A DNA stretch of 64,000 bases from Alphaproteobacteria bacterium (lineage in GTDB: Bacteria > Pseudomonadota > Alphaproteobacteria > UBA9219): positions 18,392 through 82,391 of the forward strand of contig JAQVBU010000009.1 in NCBI GenBank assembly GCA_028690155.1, written 5' to 3'. The first letter of the stretch is position 1. The number at the start of each line of letters is the position of its first letter. A model generated the notes under the pieces. The model worked only from the letters and a program-made list of their open reading frames with translations, was not told the origin of the DNA and did not search any database. The position numbers were made by a program, and so were the translations under genes. This document shows positions 19,001-26,665 of the stretch, one piece after another.

Positions 19001-19415
19001 GGCCCGTTTTCTGGCTCAACCGCATCACGCTCTGTCGCGCGAGCGGCAACGCGCCCTTGCCCGCGAAGTGTTTACCCTTCTTGAAACCCCCGATATGGCC
19101 GTTATTTTTGGCCCCCGCAGCCTTGCCGAAGCGCCGTTGACCGGCACGTTGGACGGCGCACCGGCCTTCCGTCAGATTGACCGTTTATGCGTTTTGGAAG
19201 ACGAGGTTTGGGTCGTCGATTACAAGACAAACCGCCCTCCGCCCTCGGCTGTCAAAGACGTTCCGGCGCCCTATCGTCACCAGCTTCGCGACTACCGAGA
19301 GCTCGTCCACGGTCTCTATCCGGACAAAAAAATACGCTGTTTCCTTTTGTGGACCTATGCGCCTTGCCTGATGGAAATCGATCCCAACCCGCATACGTCC
19401 CCTCTTCCAAAATGA
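16008..19415 (+). CDS. addA: Double-strand break repair helicase-nuclease AddA
   Basis: AddA is the UvrD-type motor and nuclease of the AddAB complex. The 1135-residue product has Walker A (VNASAGSGKTKVLTDRVMRL), motif Ia (LCLTYTRAGAAEMANRI), motif II (ILVDEAQDTSRAQW), motif III (VVGDEKQSIFSFQNADPEAF), motif V (LLTIHASKGLEAPIVFLPD) and motif VI (KRLLYVALTRASHQLYIGG). The C-terminal RecB nuclease domain shows VWVVDYKTNRPPP and YRHQLRDYRELVH, with the catalytic Asp and Lys. The ATG is 5 bp after addB. In many relatives trxA follows; here an 85-bp gap and a convergent hydrolase-like gene follow instead. Confidence 0.96.
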   Translation: MSRPLPHETRPAPDPTLNQRAASDPLSSVWVNASAGSGKTKVLTDRVMRLLLTGVAPQKILCLTYTRAGAAEMANRIMDALSRWATCDDDSLEDELAELQGEAPLKESQRRARRLFALVLACPGGLRIRTLHSFCQEILSRFPIEAGLPPHFSLIEGPDLAALEDEVLNGLLRDAAASPESAFTRALQSLIAVQSEDSLSSLLKDVMHARQKILDFMEGMPQKAFDKVYACLRASPNDTPEKIRRTFVATLDDAMLRTLAAWLAEGGKKQKERRDDLLAFLALPAEARASRFEDYLRFFLTKENAPLSARSIATNDLRQAHPEIDEVCAREAERLLAVLAKIDAVSIAQTTVNMLTVGAAFARRLKKYKKARAVLDFDDLVLRTQALLQQDGINDWVRYKLDLGIDHILVDEAQDTSRAQWTIVRALTEEFFSGEGSKPGVNRTLFVVGDEKQSIFSFQNADPEAFRQFHAFFAERAGEKFKTIPLRTSFRSAPAVLTVVDAVFASTHARHGVSEEYVAHHPYPKKDGSPKQGRVELWPLVNPDKSDPLKKENWDDPTALDTPRDAQAELAEAIARRIKDWMDRRTTLPGEDRPIAPGDIMILLRKRGTFADLMVRALKRANVPVTGSDRMRLIEQLPVMDLLALVRFVLLPEDDLTLATLLRGPLIGIGEEDLMALAINRKGSLWESLRTNLAFKSLTDYLTEKRNEADFSTPFDFLSRTLNTPCPAHADSGRKALWTRLNDEAMDPLDELLNQAQAFGRRHAPSLQAFVHWLTQSNIEIKRELDRSEGLVRLLTIHASKGLEAPIVFLPDTTSVPDTKKQPKLQWTSDGVPLFLMRTPLAPAAQALWSEESARQKAEYKRLLYVALTRASHQLYIGGWKQKNANDAPETSWYRLVRDGVDGDQSWREEAPLVVADPPQAKGRPSVTPTPSKEAAPLPSWAQRPAPAAPTLRSPAPSYAADLEPTAVPDQAFVRGRIIHRLLQTLPDLPPSARPQAVARFLAQPHHALSRERQRALAREVFTLLETPDMAVIFGPRSLAEAPLTGTLDGAPAFRQIDRLCVLEDEVWVVDYKTNRPPPSAVKDVPAPYRHQLRDYRELVHGLYPDKKIRCFLLWTYAPCLMEIDPNPHTSPLPK

Positions 19416-19500
19416 AGGAAGCCATCTTGATCTCTGGGCGTTTAGCAATCAGGCGCGCTGTCGTTCTTGATTGTCTTGTCCTCAACGGGACCTTACGTTC

Positions 19501-20133
19501 CTAGACTTTGAGCCGGTCGTCCAAAAAAGCGAACGTCCGGTCCGCCGCGCATTCCGTCGCCTTAGGGCTTTCATTTTCGCCGCCATGAATCGCCAAAAGC
19601 GGTCCCGCCTCCTCGTATACGTGCAGGACAATCTTGTCGTTTCGCGCCACGCTTCGCATGACCCGCGCACCGGTCATGCCTGCCATCAAAGGCTCCTTCG
19701 CCCCGACATGCAAAAGAAGCGGCGTGATGATGTCGTAGGTTTCGGTCAAGCTTTCTTCAAGGCCTTCGGGCGAATACACGACCGTCGCGTCCACATCACT
19801 TCGCGCCGCCAGAAGGTAGGCCATGTGACCGCCCACTCCGATCCCCACCGAGCCGACCTTGCCCGTGCAGGTCTCCATCCTGCGCACAAACCCCAACGCC
19901 GACAGAAGGTCGCGAACAAGGGCTTCCTTATCGAAGCCCGCGCCGCCAAAAATCTCCGGACACACCGCCAGATAGCCCCGCGCCGCAAACACGTCACAGA
20001 TTTCTTTCTTTCGATCCTGTGGCAAACCGCCGTCGGCAATAACGACGACGCCCGGCCCTTGGCCCGTTTCCGGGAAGGCGGCGTAGGCAGAAAATTCCTT
20101 TCCGTCAAAAGGGGGTATCTTTATATCGGCCAT
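19501..20133 (-). CDS. Dienelactone-hydrolase-family protein lacking the catalytic triad (probable pseudoenzyme)
   Basis: The 210-residue protein has the DLH α/β-hydrolase layout: PGVVVIADGGLPQDRKKEIC, AARGYLAVCPEIFGGAGF, then KVGSVGIGVGGHMAYLLAAR at the nucleophile elbow and LLLHVGAKEPLMAG and VYEEAGPLLAIHGG at the acid and histidine positions. In characterised DLH the elbow is GYCLGG with a catalytic Cys; here it is GIGVGG. The acid position (GxxDxx) is Glu in GAKEP, and the EEAGH histidine is Pro. All three triad positions therefore look substituted. Fold-family membership is well supported; hydrolase activity is not. It is a single gene convergent with addA. Confidence 0.7.
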   Translation of the reverse strand: MADIKIPPFDGKEFSAYAAFPETGQGPGVVVIADGGLPQDRKKEICDVFAARGYLAVCPEIFGGAGFDKEALVRDLLSALGFVRRMETCTGKVGSVGIGVGGHMAYLLAARSDVDATVVYSPEGLEESLTETYDIITPLLLHVGAKEPLMAGMTGARVMRSVARNDKIVLHVYEEAGPLLAIHGGENESPKATECAADRTFAFLDDRLKV

Positions 20134-20224
20134 TTAATGACAACACCATTTTATGGTAACCGATTGAACAGATTAAAATAAATCGCCTAATATATTATTA
20201 ATTTGGATTTTCTCCTTAAAAGTG

Positions 20225-20239
20225 TTAATGTTTTGTTAA
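20225..20239 (+). promoter_or_regulatory. CtrA-like binding site
   Basis: TTAATGTTTTGTTAA fits the CtrA consensus half-sites TTAA-N7-TTAA exactly. It lies 29 bp before the ATG of the DUF6489 gene inside an AT-rich stretch. CtrA is the cell-cycle and motility master regulator of alphaproteobacteria. A single match in AT-rich DNA could be chance. Confidence 0.4.
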
Positions 20240-20268
20240 TATTTATCCTCTCGGCCCTAGGCAATCCC

Positions 20269-20562
20269 ATGAAAGTCACTGTAAACGTTGAATGTTCCCC
20301 GGAAGAAGCCCGTGCCTTTTTAGGGCTTCCCGATGTCGAACCGATGCAAAAAGCCTTGATGAAAGATTTGGAAGACCGTCTTCGCGCCAACATCAACGCC
20401 ATGAGCCCAGAGGCCATGCTGAAAACGTGGATGCCTGCCGGATTGCAAAATCTCGAACAGGCGCAAAACGTCTTTTGGAACCAAGTCCAACAGACGATGA
20501 GTGGTCTGGTTTCAAGCACGACAAACGCCATGCTTTCTCTTTCCGACCGCCCCGCAAAGTAG
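20269..20562 (+). CDS. DUF6489-like small conserved protein
   Basis: The ATG at 20269 gives 97 residues beginning MKVTVNVECSPEEARAFLGL then PDVEPMQKALMKDL. This resembles a small alphaproteobacterial family annotated as DUF6489. A longer frame from 20203 adds a hydrophobic stretch encoded by the AT-rich promoter region and is not preferred. The protein is helical, with no membrane segment or signal peptide; the C-terminal half (LEQAQNVFWNQVQQTMSGLV) is amphipathic. The function is unknown. A CtrA-like site lies upstream and a GNAT gene follows after 9 bp. Confidence 0.7.
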   Translation: MKVTVNVECSPEEARAFLGLPDVEPMQKALMKDLEDRLRANINAMSPEAMLKTWMPAGLQNLEQAQNVFWNQVQQTMSGLVSSTTNAMLSLSDRPAK

Positions 20563-20571
20563 GCCGTCTTT

Positions 20572-21132
20572 ATGCTGTACGCAAAAACGGACCGGCTCGT
20601 TCTGCGTTCGCTTGAAGAAAACGAGCTTCCGCGCTTTGCCAAGCTTCTGGACGTGTGGGACGTCGTGCGCTGGCTGACCGTGGTTCCTTATCCCTACACC
20701 TTGAAAGACGCCGAAAGCTTCTACAGAGACTCCGTTCTTAATGTCGACCCGCAGACCCCTGAAGTTTATATCGTCGCCCAGCCAAACGATAATCTTCTTA
20801 TCGGCGCGGTCGGCCTTCACGAGCCGCACAGCCCGCACTATGCCGAGGGCGATCTTGAAATCGGTTATTGGCTGAATCCCGTCTTTTGGGGGCAAGGGTT
20901 CATGACCGAAGCCGCGCGGTGCGCTCTTTCTTTGGGCTTCGCGCGTGCCTCGACCGACGCCATCGTCGCCACCACCGAACCCAACAACAAGGCCTCGCAA
21001 AACGTGCTTCAAAAGATAGGTCTTCGCGCCATGGGCATGGTGCCGCGCGACTATAAAACGCTGCGCGGCAGCGACACGATCGTGCAATGGCATCTGTCGC
21101 GCAACGAATGGGAGGCGCGCCGCGCGTCCTGA
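20572..21132 (+). CDS. GNAT-family N-acetyltransferase (RimJ/RimL type)
   Basis: The 186-residue product has the acetyltransferase fold of the RimJ/L group. TDRLVLRSLEENELPRFAKL is the usual N-terminal start. EIGYWLNPVFWGQGFMTEAA is motif A with the acetyl-CoA pyrophosphate loop, in the divergent form WGQGFMTEA. TTEPNNKASQNVLQKIGLRA is motif B. Members acetylate ribosomal protein N-termini or small molecules, and the substrate cannot be read from sequence. It lies 9 bp after the DUF6489 gene and 1 bp before mutT, so the three are probably one transcript. Confidence 0.85.
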   Translation: MLYAKTDRLVLRSLEENELPRFAKLLDVWDVVRWLTVVPYPYTLKDAESFYRDSVLNVDPQTPEVYIVAQPNDNLLIGAVGLHEPHSPHYAEGDLEIGYWLNPVFWGQGFMTEAARCALSLGFARASTDAIVATTEPNNKASQNVLQKIGLRAMGMVPRDYKTLRGSDTIVQWHLSRNEWEARRAS

Positions 21133-21133
21133 T

Positions 21134-21565
21134 ATGATGGTCTCGTCCTCCGCTCCTTTCGTTTTCGTCGCCGCCGGCGTTTTGATCGACGAACACAATC
21201 GCGTTCTTTTGGCGCAAAGGCCGAAGGGCAAGCCCATGGCGGGATTATGGGAATTCCCCGGCGGCAAAGTCCGTCCTAACGAACGCCCGGAAGACGCCCT
21301 CGTGCGCGAACTGGCAGAAGAGCTGGGGCTGACCGTCTCTCCCGATCGGTTGACGCCTTTAACGTTCGCCTCCCATCGCTATCCGGACTTTCATCTTTTC
21401 ATGCCCCTTTTTTCATGCCGCTCGTGGAAGGGCGAACCGACCGCCCTCGAAAACCAGACGTTGGCATGGGCCGACCCGACGACGTGGTCGCGGTATGCCA
21501 TGGCGGGCGCCGATTTATCCGTTCTTCCTCTTCTCGCCCGCCTGATCGGAGAGCCCTGTCCCTAG
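21134..21565 (+). CDS. mutT: MutT-type Nudix hydrolase (8-oxo-dGTP diphosphatase)
   Basis: The 143-residue length is typical of MutT, which removes oxidised dGTP from the nucleotide pool. The N-terminal strand FVAAGVLIDEHNRVLLAQRP is followed by GLWEFPGGKVRPNERPEDAL and VRELAEELGL. The Nudix box G-x5-E-x7-RE-L-x-EE-x-G is complete. ALENQTLAWADP fits the MutT substrate-binding strand. The last 51 bp overlap the 3' end of the opposite-strand lpxH-like gene. Confidence 0.88.
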   Translation: MMVSSSAPFVFVAAGVLIDEHNRVLLAQRPKGKPMAGLWEFPGGKVRPNERPEDALVRELAEELGLTVSPDRLTPLTFASHRYPDFHLFMPLFSCRSWKGEPTALENQTLAWADPTTWSRYAMAGADLSVLPLLARLIGEPCP

Positions 21566-22333
21566 AAGCCGATCGCGGTCCTTGATCCAGTTCACAAGGG
21601 ACAAAGCCCCTTCCGCGTCCTCGACCAAAGCCGTGCACGACTCGACCCAATCCCCGTCGTTCATATAAAGAATCGATCCCACAGACCGCATCTCGCCATG
21701 ATGAATGTGACCGCACAACACGCCGTCCACGTTATGGTGCCGGGCGCGCTCGACGATGAACGTCTCGAAGGCCCCGATGTGCTCGATAACGTTTTTGACC
21801 TTGTGCTTCAGGTAGGCCGACAACGACCAATAAGGAAACCCGAAAAGACGCCGCACAACGTTGACCGCCCTGTTGATATAAAGCGCCGCATCGTAAGCCG
21901 TATCGCCCCAACGCGCCAACCATGGAGCGTACCCCACCATCGCATCGAACTGGTCGCCGTGGAAAATCAGAATCCGCTTGCCGTCGGCCGTTTCATGAAC
22001 GGCCTTGTTCGTCACATAGACACCGCCGAAACGAAGGCCGCAATAAGGACGAACCGCTTCGTCGTGGTTGCCGGGAATGTAGAACACCGCGGTCCCGTGG
22101 CGCGCGCACCGCATGATTTTCTGCACGACATCGTTATGCGATTGCGGCCAATACCAGCGCCGCCGCAACCGCCATCCGTCGACGATATCGCCGACAAGGT
22201 AAAGATAGTCGGATTCCGTGTGCTTGAGAAAGTCTAAGAGCCTTTCGGCCTGACACCGCCGCGTGCCCAGATGAACATCGGAAATCCATATCGTCCGGAA
22301 ACGAAGCCCCGCGCGGGAAGGCGGAGGGGTCAT
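21515..22333 (-). CDS. LpxH-like metallophosphoesterase (UDP-2,3-diacylglucosamine diphosphatase family)
   Basis: The enzyme would cleave UDP-2,3-diacylglucosamine to lipid X in lipid A synthesis. The 272-residue protein has all calcineurin-fold metal motifs: ISDVHLGT, LVGDIVDGW, YIPGNHDE, LIFHGDQFD and LCGHIHHGEM. RRRWYWPQSHNDVVQKIM matches the LpxH-like subgroup. It is the last gene of lptF-lptG-lpxH and overlaps lptG by ATGA, which supports an LPS role. Membership in the LpxH2-like group rather than classic LpxH is possible; specificity is inferred. Its 3' end runs 51 bp into convergent mutT. Confidence 0.8.
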   Translation of the reverse strand: MTPPPSRAGLRFRTIWISDVHLGTRRCQAERLLDFLKHTESDYLYLVGDIVDGWRLRRRWYWPQSHNDVVQKIMRCARHGTAVFYIPGNHDEAVRPYCGLRFGGVYVTNKAVHETADGKRILIFHGDQFDAMVGYAPWLARWGDTAYDAALYINRAVNVVRRLFGFPYWSLSAYLKHKVKNVIEHIGAFETFIVERARHHNVDGVLCGHIHHGEMRSVGSILYMNDGDWVESCTALVEDAEGALSLVNWIKDRDRLLGTGLSDQAGEKRKNG

Positions 22334-23421
22334 CCCTCCTCCATATGCAAAAGAGCCGCGTTGCTAAGCGCCAGCGCGACGACGGGTATGGCCCACGCCG
22401 CCAAGACGACCGGCAAGGTCTGGTTGATGCCCAGAGCGTTGACGACGTTGTTCAACGCGTACACAAGGCTGCCCAGAACCACGCCGCAAAAAATCATCAG
22501 CGTCACGCCACCGCGCCGGTTCATCCTCAGGGCGAACGCCGCCGCAAAAAACACCATTGAGCAGAGCGAAAACGGCTGGGCGAGAATGCTCTGAAACGCC
22601 AACTCATGCCGCGTCTGGGGAAGGCCAATGGTGCGGAGGGCGTCGATAAAGCGCGGCAGTTCCCAGAACGAAATTGTGTTTGGCGGCGCCATGCTTTCCT
22701 GAATCTTGCCAAACGTAAGCGTCGTGGGCAAAGTCCAGATTTGCACGTACTGGGCGGGGCTCTGGTCCATGTTGACCCATGCGTCGTAAAGCTCCCACTT
22801 GCTTTCTTTCAAAACAGCTTGGGGCGCATCGACCCGGCCCTTGTATTGGCCTTCCTCGTCGTAAATAAAAACAATGATCGGAGAAAGCGTAAGCGGGGCC
22901 AACTTGACATGATCGGCATGCAACAAATATCGTCTGTCGTCGTTGCTTTGGCGCAGCCACAAGCCGGCCCCGGTCAATTCAAGCGTCGGAACGCGTTCGA
23001 GATACCGTAGTTCCAACGCTTTGTAACGCGCGTTCATGCTGGCACCGATTGGATTAATCACAGCAATATTCAAAAGCGAAAACACAAACGTGATCAAAAG
23101 CGCGGGCCGCACAAACTGCCAAGCCGAAACCCCAACCGAACGGGCGACGATCAACTCTTGGCTTCGAGTCAAACGCCAAAAGGTGAAAAGGCCCGAAAAC
23201 AAGACGACAAAAGGCAAAATTCTTTCGATCGTTTCGGGAAGCTTGAAAAGCCCCATCTCCAAAATCAAATCGAAGCCAACGTCGCTTCGGCCGCTGGCCC
23301 GGCGCATCAGCTCGGCCACTTCGAACAAAAAGACGACCGCCGACAGGCTTCCCAGAAAAACAAGGAACCACAGAAAAAACTGGCGGCCAAAATAACGTTG
23401 CAAGACCCAGCGTTCCGTCAT
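22330..23421 (-). CDS. lptG: LPS export ABC transporter permease LptG
   Basis: LptG and LptF form the inner-membrane permease that extracts LPS and feeds it to the LptC/A bridge. The 363-residue protein has three N-terminal membrane helices (QFFLWFLVFLGSLSAVVFLF; LPFVVLFSGLFTFWRLTRSQ then ELIVARSVGVSAWQFVRPAL), a periplasmic β-jellyroll in the middle and three C-terminal helices (GGVTLMIFCGVVLGSLVYAL). SQELIVARSVGVSAWQF is the coupling region of the YjgP/Q family. It overlaps lptF upstream and the lpxH-like gene downstream by 4 bp each. Confidence 0.92.
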   Translation of the reverse strand: MTERWVLQRYFGRQFFLWFLVFLGSLSAVVFLFEVAELMRRASGRSDVGFDLILEMGLFKLPETIERILPFVVLFSGLFTFWRLTRSQELIVARSVGVSAWQFVRPALLITFVFSLLNIAVINPIGASMNARYKALELRYLERVPTLELTGAGLWLRQSNDDRRYLLHADHVKLAPLTLSPIIVFIYDEEGQYKGRVDAPQAVLKESKWELYDAWVNMDQSPAQYVQIWTLPTTLTFGKIQESMAPPNTISFWELPRFIDALRTIGLPQTRHELAFQSILAQPFSLCSMVFFAAAFALRMNRRGGVTLMIFCGVVLGSLVYALNNVVNALGINQTLPVVLAAWAIPVVALALSNAALLHMEEG

Positions 23422-24551
23422 GGCAGCACCTTCCTAAGCCAACGAGCCAATCGGCTACGGTGCGGTAAAAAATCGCCGCTAAGGAAAACGGCCCCCAGCA
23501 AAGTCGGAACCATCACCACAACATAAAGCAGCAAAGAAAGATCGTCATCTCTGGCCACAAGACCGCTAAGCGTCATAAACGACGCCTGCGTCACAATGAT
23601 GACCGTTGCGCCAATCAAAATGCGCCCTGTCATGCCGCGCCGATTGAACGCGCCGCATAAAATCGACGCCAAAGCCACAAGCGTGTACGAAAAGGATAGA
23701 AACGGCGTCGCAAGGCGCATGTGAAGTTCGCTGTAAAACCGCGACATGGGACCTCGCGTTTTCAAAAGCTCCGGCGATGGGCTAATAAGCTCGCTCAAAG
23801 GAAGTTCGCGCGGCAAGGGAAACCGATCGGACTTCGCCTTACGCAACGCATCGAGATCCAAAATGTACTGATCGAAAACAAGCTCGCTCAATTTGCCGGT
23901 TTCCCGATCAAACTCCTGACGCCGTCCGTTAAAAATGACCATTTGCGGATTGGCGTCCGTTTCGACAATCTGGCCCGCCGCTGCCATGGTCGTGAGCGCT
24001 TTGCCGGGTTCCCGCACATCTTGAATTAAGATTCCTTGCAGTGTACCCCCGGGGCCCCTCTTGTTTGCATAAAACGTCAACCCGTCCGACAAGTCGTTGA
24101 AACTTCCCGGCCGCGACAGAAAAATGGCATAGCTGTTTCGCATATCATACTGCTGCGCCACCAACGCACGATTCGCCGCCGGGGTGACCCACAACGTCAA
24201 AATCCCACATAAAATCGTGACCGCGCCGGCCAAAAACAACGCGGGTTCAGTCAACCGCAAAAGGCTGACCCCCGCCGCCCGCATAACCACAAGCTCGCTG
24301 TCCATCGCCATCTTGTTATAAACAAAGACGATCGCCGTCCCAAGGCCGAGAGGAATAACCAACGGAAGAAACGTTAACGCCGACAGCCCTAAAAGTTTAA
24401 GGAACACCATCATCGAGGCCGCGTTTTCGATCACGGCCGAAACAAGGCGGAAAGACTGGGTGAACAAAACCACAAACGTCACCGCACCCGTCGCGAAGAG
24501 AAACGCAAACAGCAATTGACGCAAAAGGTAAAACGTGAAGATTCGATTCAT
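23418..24551 (-). CDS. lptF: LPS export ABC transporter permease LptF
   Basis: The ATG at 24551 gives 377 residues starting MNRIFTFYLLRQLLFAFLFA; an extension to 24584 lacks support. SELVVMRAAGVSLLRLTEPA is the conserved cytoplasmic coupling segment. The central jellyroll follows (GLTFYANKRGPGGTLQGILI). LHMRLATPFLSFSYTLVALA opens the C-terminal helical bundle. It is the first gene of the lptF-lptG-lpxH-like operon, diverging from pepA across ~87 bp, as is common in proteobacteria. Confidence 0.92.
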   Translation of the reverse strand: MNRIFTFYLLRQLLFAFLFATGAVTFVVLFTQSFRLVSAVIENAASMMVFLKLLGLSALTFLPLVIPLGLGTAIVFVYNKMAMDSELVVMRAAGVSLLRLTEPALFLAGAVTILCGILTLWVTPAANRALVAQQYDMRNSYAIFLSRPGSFNDLSDGLTFYANKRGPGGTLQGILIQDVREPGKALTTMAAAGQIVETDANPQMVIFNGRRQEFDRETGKLSELVFDQYILDLDALRKAKSDRFPLPRELPLSELISPSPELLKTRGPMSRFYSELHMRLATPFLSFSYTLVALASILCGAFNRRGMTGRILIGATVIIVTQASFMTLSGLVARDDDLSLLLYVVVMVPTLLGAVFLSGDFLPHRSRLARWLRKVLP

Positions 24552-24638
24552 GGAAATTCGATATAGCGTAACAGCGAAAGCCATACTAGAATCCGGTTTT
24601 TATTATAACAAGCTTTATGGAATACAAGGGAAAATACG

Positions 24639-26144
24639 ATGCTTCATCTTGCTTTCGACCTCCCAACCCTGCCGGAAGAGGGGGCCTTGGCCGTCACCGT
24701 CGGCTCGAATGGCGTTTTAGGGGCCTTTGGTCTCAAACTTGACCGGAAAACGGGGGGGGCGCTTTCCCGCGCCATCGAAACCAGCCGCTTCAAGGGCAAA
24801 AAAGACCAAACCCTGACCCTCCTCGCGCCGCCAAGATTGCCTCTCAGCCGCCTGATTCTGGTCGGCATCGGCGATCCGGCTTCGGCGACAGAAGACCTGT
24901 TCGTGCATGCCGGGGCGGCGACCGTCTCGGCCCTCAACGGCGCCGAATCCCACGCCATGCTTGTCCTCGATAGCATGAAAAACCTCGGCCTGACCGAAGC
25001 CGAAGCCGCCTCCCAAGCCGCTCTTGGCACCCAACTTCGCGCCTATCGTTTTGGGAAATATGTGACGAAGAAAAAGGATGACCAAAAACCCGCCCTGAAA
25101 AAACTGATTTTGGCATGCAAGGAACCTGCCGCAGCCAAGACGCTTTACGCGCGGCTTGCCCCCGTTGCCCATGGCGTAACGTTTGCGCGTGACGCCATCA
25201 ACGAGCCGGCCAATGTCCTTTATCCTGAAAGCTTTGCCGAACGATTGACGGCGCTGGCCAAGCTGGGCATCAAAGTCGACGTGCTTGATGAAAAGGCTTT
25301 AAAAAATCTGGGCATGAATGCCCTTCTCGGGGTCGCCCAAGGCAGCGCAAGGCCTCCCTGTCTTGTCAGTCTGCAATGGTTAGGCGACACGGCTGCCAAA
25401 AACAAGGCTCCCGTTTGTTTTGTCGGAAAGGGTGTCACATTCGATTCCGGCGGCATTTCCCTCAAACCTTCGTCCGGCATGGAGGAAATGAAGCGCGATA
25501 TGGCTGGCGCGGCCGCCATTGCCGGCGCGATGGCTGCCGTGGCCGGGCGCAAAGCAAAAGCCAACGTCGCGGCCGTCGTCGGCCTTGTCGAAAACATGCC
25601 CTCGGGCAACGCTCAGCGTCCGGGCGATATTGTCACCTCGGCTTCGGGTCAAACGATCGAAATCATCAACACCGATGCCGAAGGCCGTCTGGTTCTGGCC
25701 GACGCCTTATGGTATGCGCAAAAAACCTTCAAACCCCGATGCATCGTCGACATGGCAACGCTGACAGGCGCTATTGTGATGGCGCTTGGGCATGAATTCG
25801 CCGGTCTTTTCAGCAACGACGACACGCTTTCCGATCAGCTGACCCGTTCGGGAAAACGGTCGGGCGAACTCTTATGGCGGTTCCCCATGACCGAAGCGTT
25901 TGACCGCGTCATGGACAGCTCGGTTGCCGACATGCGCAATACATCGTCCGCCAAAGGGGCCGGGAGCATCACCGCCGCCCAATTTTTGCAGCGCTTCATC
26001 AAGGAAGGGACCCCTTGGGCTCATTTGGATATTGCCGGCACGGCTTGGCAAGAAAAAGGAAAACCTCTTTGTGTTGGGGGTGCCACGGCTTTTGGCGTGC
26101 GCCTTCTTGATCGTTTCATCGCCGATTATGCCGAGCACGCATGA
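24639..26144 (+). CDS. pepA: Leucyl aminopeptidase PepA (M17)
   Basis: PepA is a hexameric di-metal aminopeptidase that removes N-terminal residues and in some bacteria also binds DNA. The 501-residue protein has the full M17 signature: VCFVGKGVTFDSGGISLKPS with metal-binding Lys and Asp, KRDMAGAAAIAGAM, and NTDAEGRLVLADALWYA, where NTDAEGR is diagnostic. The ATG has an AAGGGA ribosome site. Its stop overlaps holC (ATGA), a pairing widespread in proteobacteria. Confidence 0.95.
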   Translation: MLHLAFDLPTLPEEGALAVTVGSNGVLGAFGLKLDRKTGGALSRAIETSRFKGKKDQTLTLLAPPRLPLSRLILVGIGDPASATEDLFVHAGAATVSALNGAESHAMLVLDSMKNLGLTEAEAASQAALGTQLRAYRFGKYVTKKKDDQKPALKKLILACKEPAAAKTLYARLAPVAHGVTFARDAINEPANVLYPESFAERLTALAKLGIKVDVLDEKALKNLGMNALLGVAQGSARPPCLVSLQWLGDTAAKNKAPVCFVGKGVTFDSGGISLKPSSGMEEMKRDMAGAAAIAGAMAAVAGRKAKANVAAVVGLVENMPSGNAQRPGDIVTSASGQTIEIINTDAEGRLVLADALWYAQKTFKPRCIVDMATLTGAIVMALGHEFAGLFSNDDTLSDQLTRSGKRSGELLWRFPMTEAFDRVMDSSVADMRNTSSAKGAGSITAAQFLQRFIKEGTPWAHLDIAGTAWQEKGKPLCVGGATAFGVRLLDRFIADYAEHA

Positions 26145-26599
26145 CCGACGTCTCGTTCTATCACCTGACACGCAAAACGTTGGAGCAGGCCTTGCCCGAG
26201 CTTCTGGAGAAAACGCTTGAGCGCAAAAAGCGAGCCGTCGTCATGACCGGATCAAATGAACGCGCCGAATCCTTGACGCAGTATCTGTGGACATACAAAC
26301 CCGATGGCTTCCTTCCCCACGGGAATGCCAAAGACGGCTATGCAAACCAACAGCCTATCTGGATTACGGCCGAGGACGAACGGCCCAATGAAGCGGCCTA
26401 TCTTTTTCTGACGGATGGCGCACAAAGCGCTCATATCGAGACTTACGAACGCGTGTTCGACCTGTTCAACGGCAATGACGAAGCCGCCGTGGCCGCGGCC
26501 CGCATACGATGGAAAGAATCCGAAAAAGCCGGGCATACGCTGTCCTATTGGAAGCAAACAGAAACAGGCTGGATCGACGCGACGCCACCCCGTTCATAA
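26141..26599 (+). CDS. holC: DNA polymerase III subunit chi (HolC)
   Basis: HolC links the clamp loader to SSB. The 152-residue product starts TDVSFYHLTRKTLEQALPEL, the typical HolC N-terminus. It contains RAVVMTGSNERAESLTQYLW followed by a FLPHGN-type segment and PIWITAEDERPNEAAYLFLT. The gene overlaps pepA by 4 bp, as is usual for this pair. A strong hairpin terminator starts 17 bp after its stop. Confidence 0.9.
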   Translation: MTDVSFYHLTRKTLEQALPELLEKTLERKKRAVVMTGSNERAESLTQYLWTYKPDGFLPHGNAKDGYANQQPIWITAEDERPNEAAYLFLTDGAQSAHIETYERVFDLFNGNDEAAVAAARIRWKESEKAGHTLSYWKQTETGWIDATPPRS

Positions 26600-26615
26600 A
26601 CGCCAAAAAAGAAAA

Positions 26616-26650
26616 CCCGGCGCGAACAACAACGCGCCGGGCCCTTTCTT
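26616..26650. terminator. Bidirectional intrinsic terminator between holC and the chemotaxis receptor gene
   Basis: CCCGGCGCG (26616-26624) pairs with CGCGCCGGG (26633-26641) across an 8-base loop. It is followed by a CCCTTTCTT tract on the plus strand and a TTTTCTTTTTT tract on the minus strand, so it can end transcripts from both sides. Confidence 0.9.
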
Positions 26651-26665
26651 GACCAGTGAGGGGGA

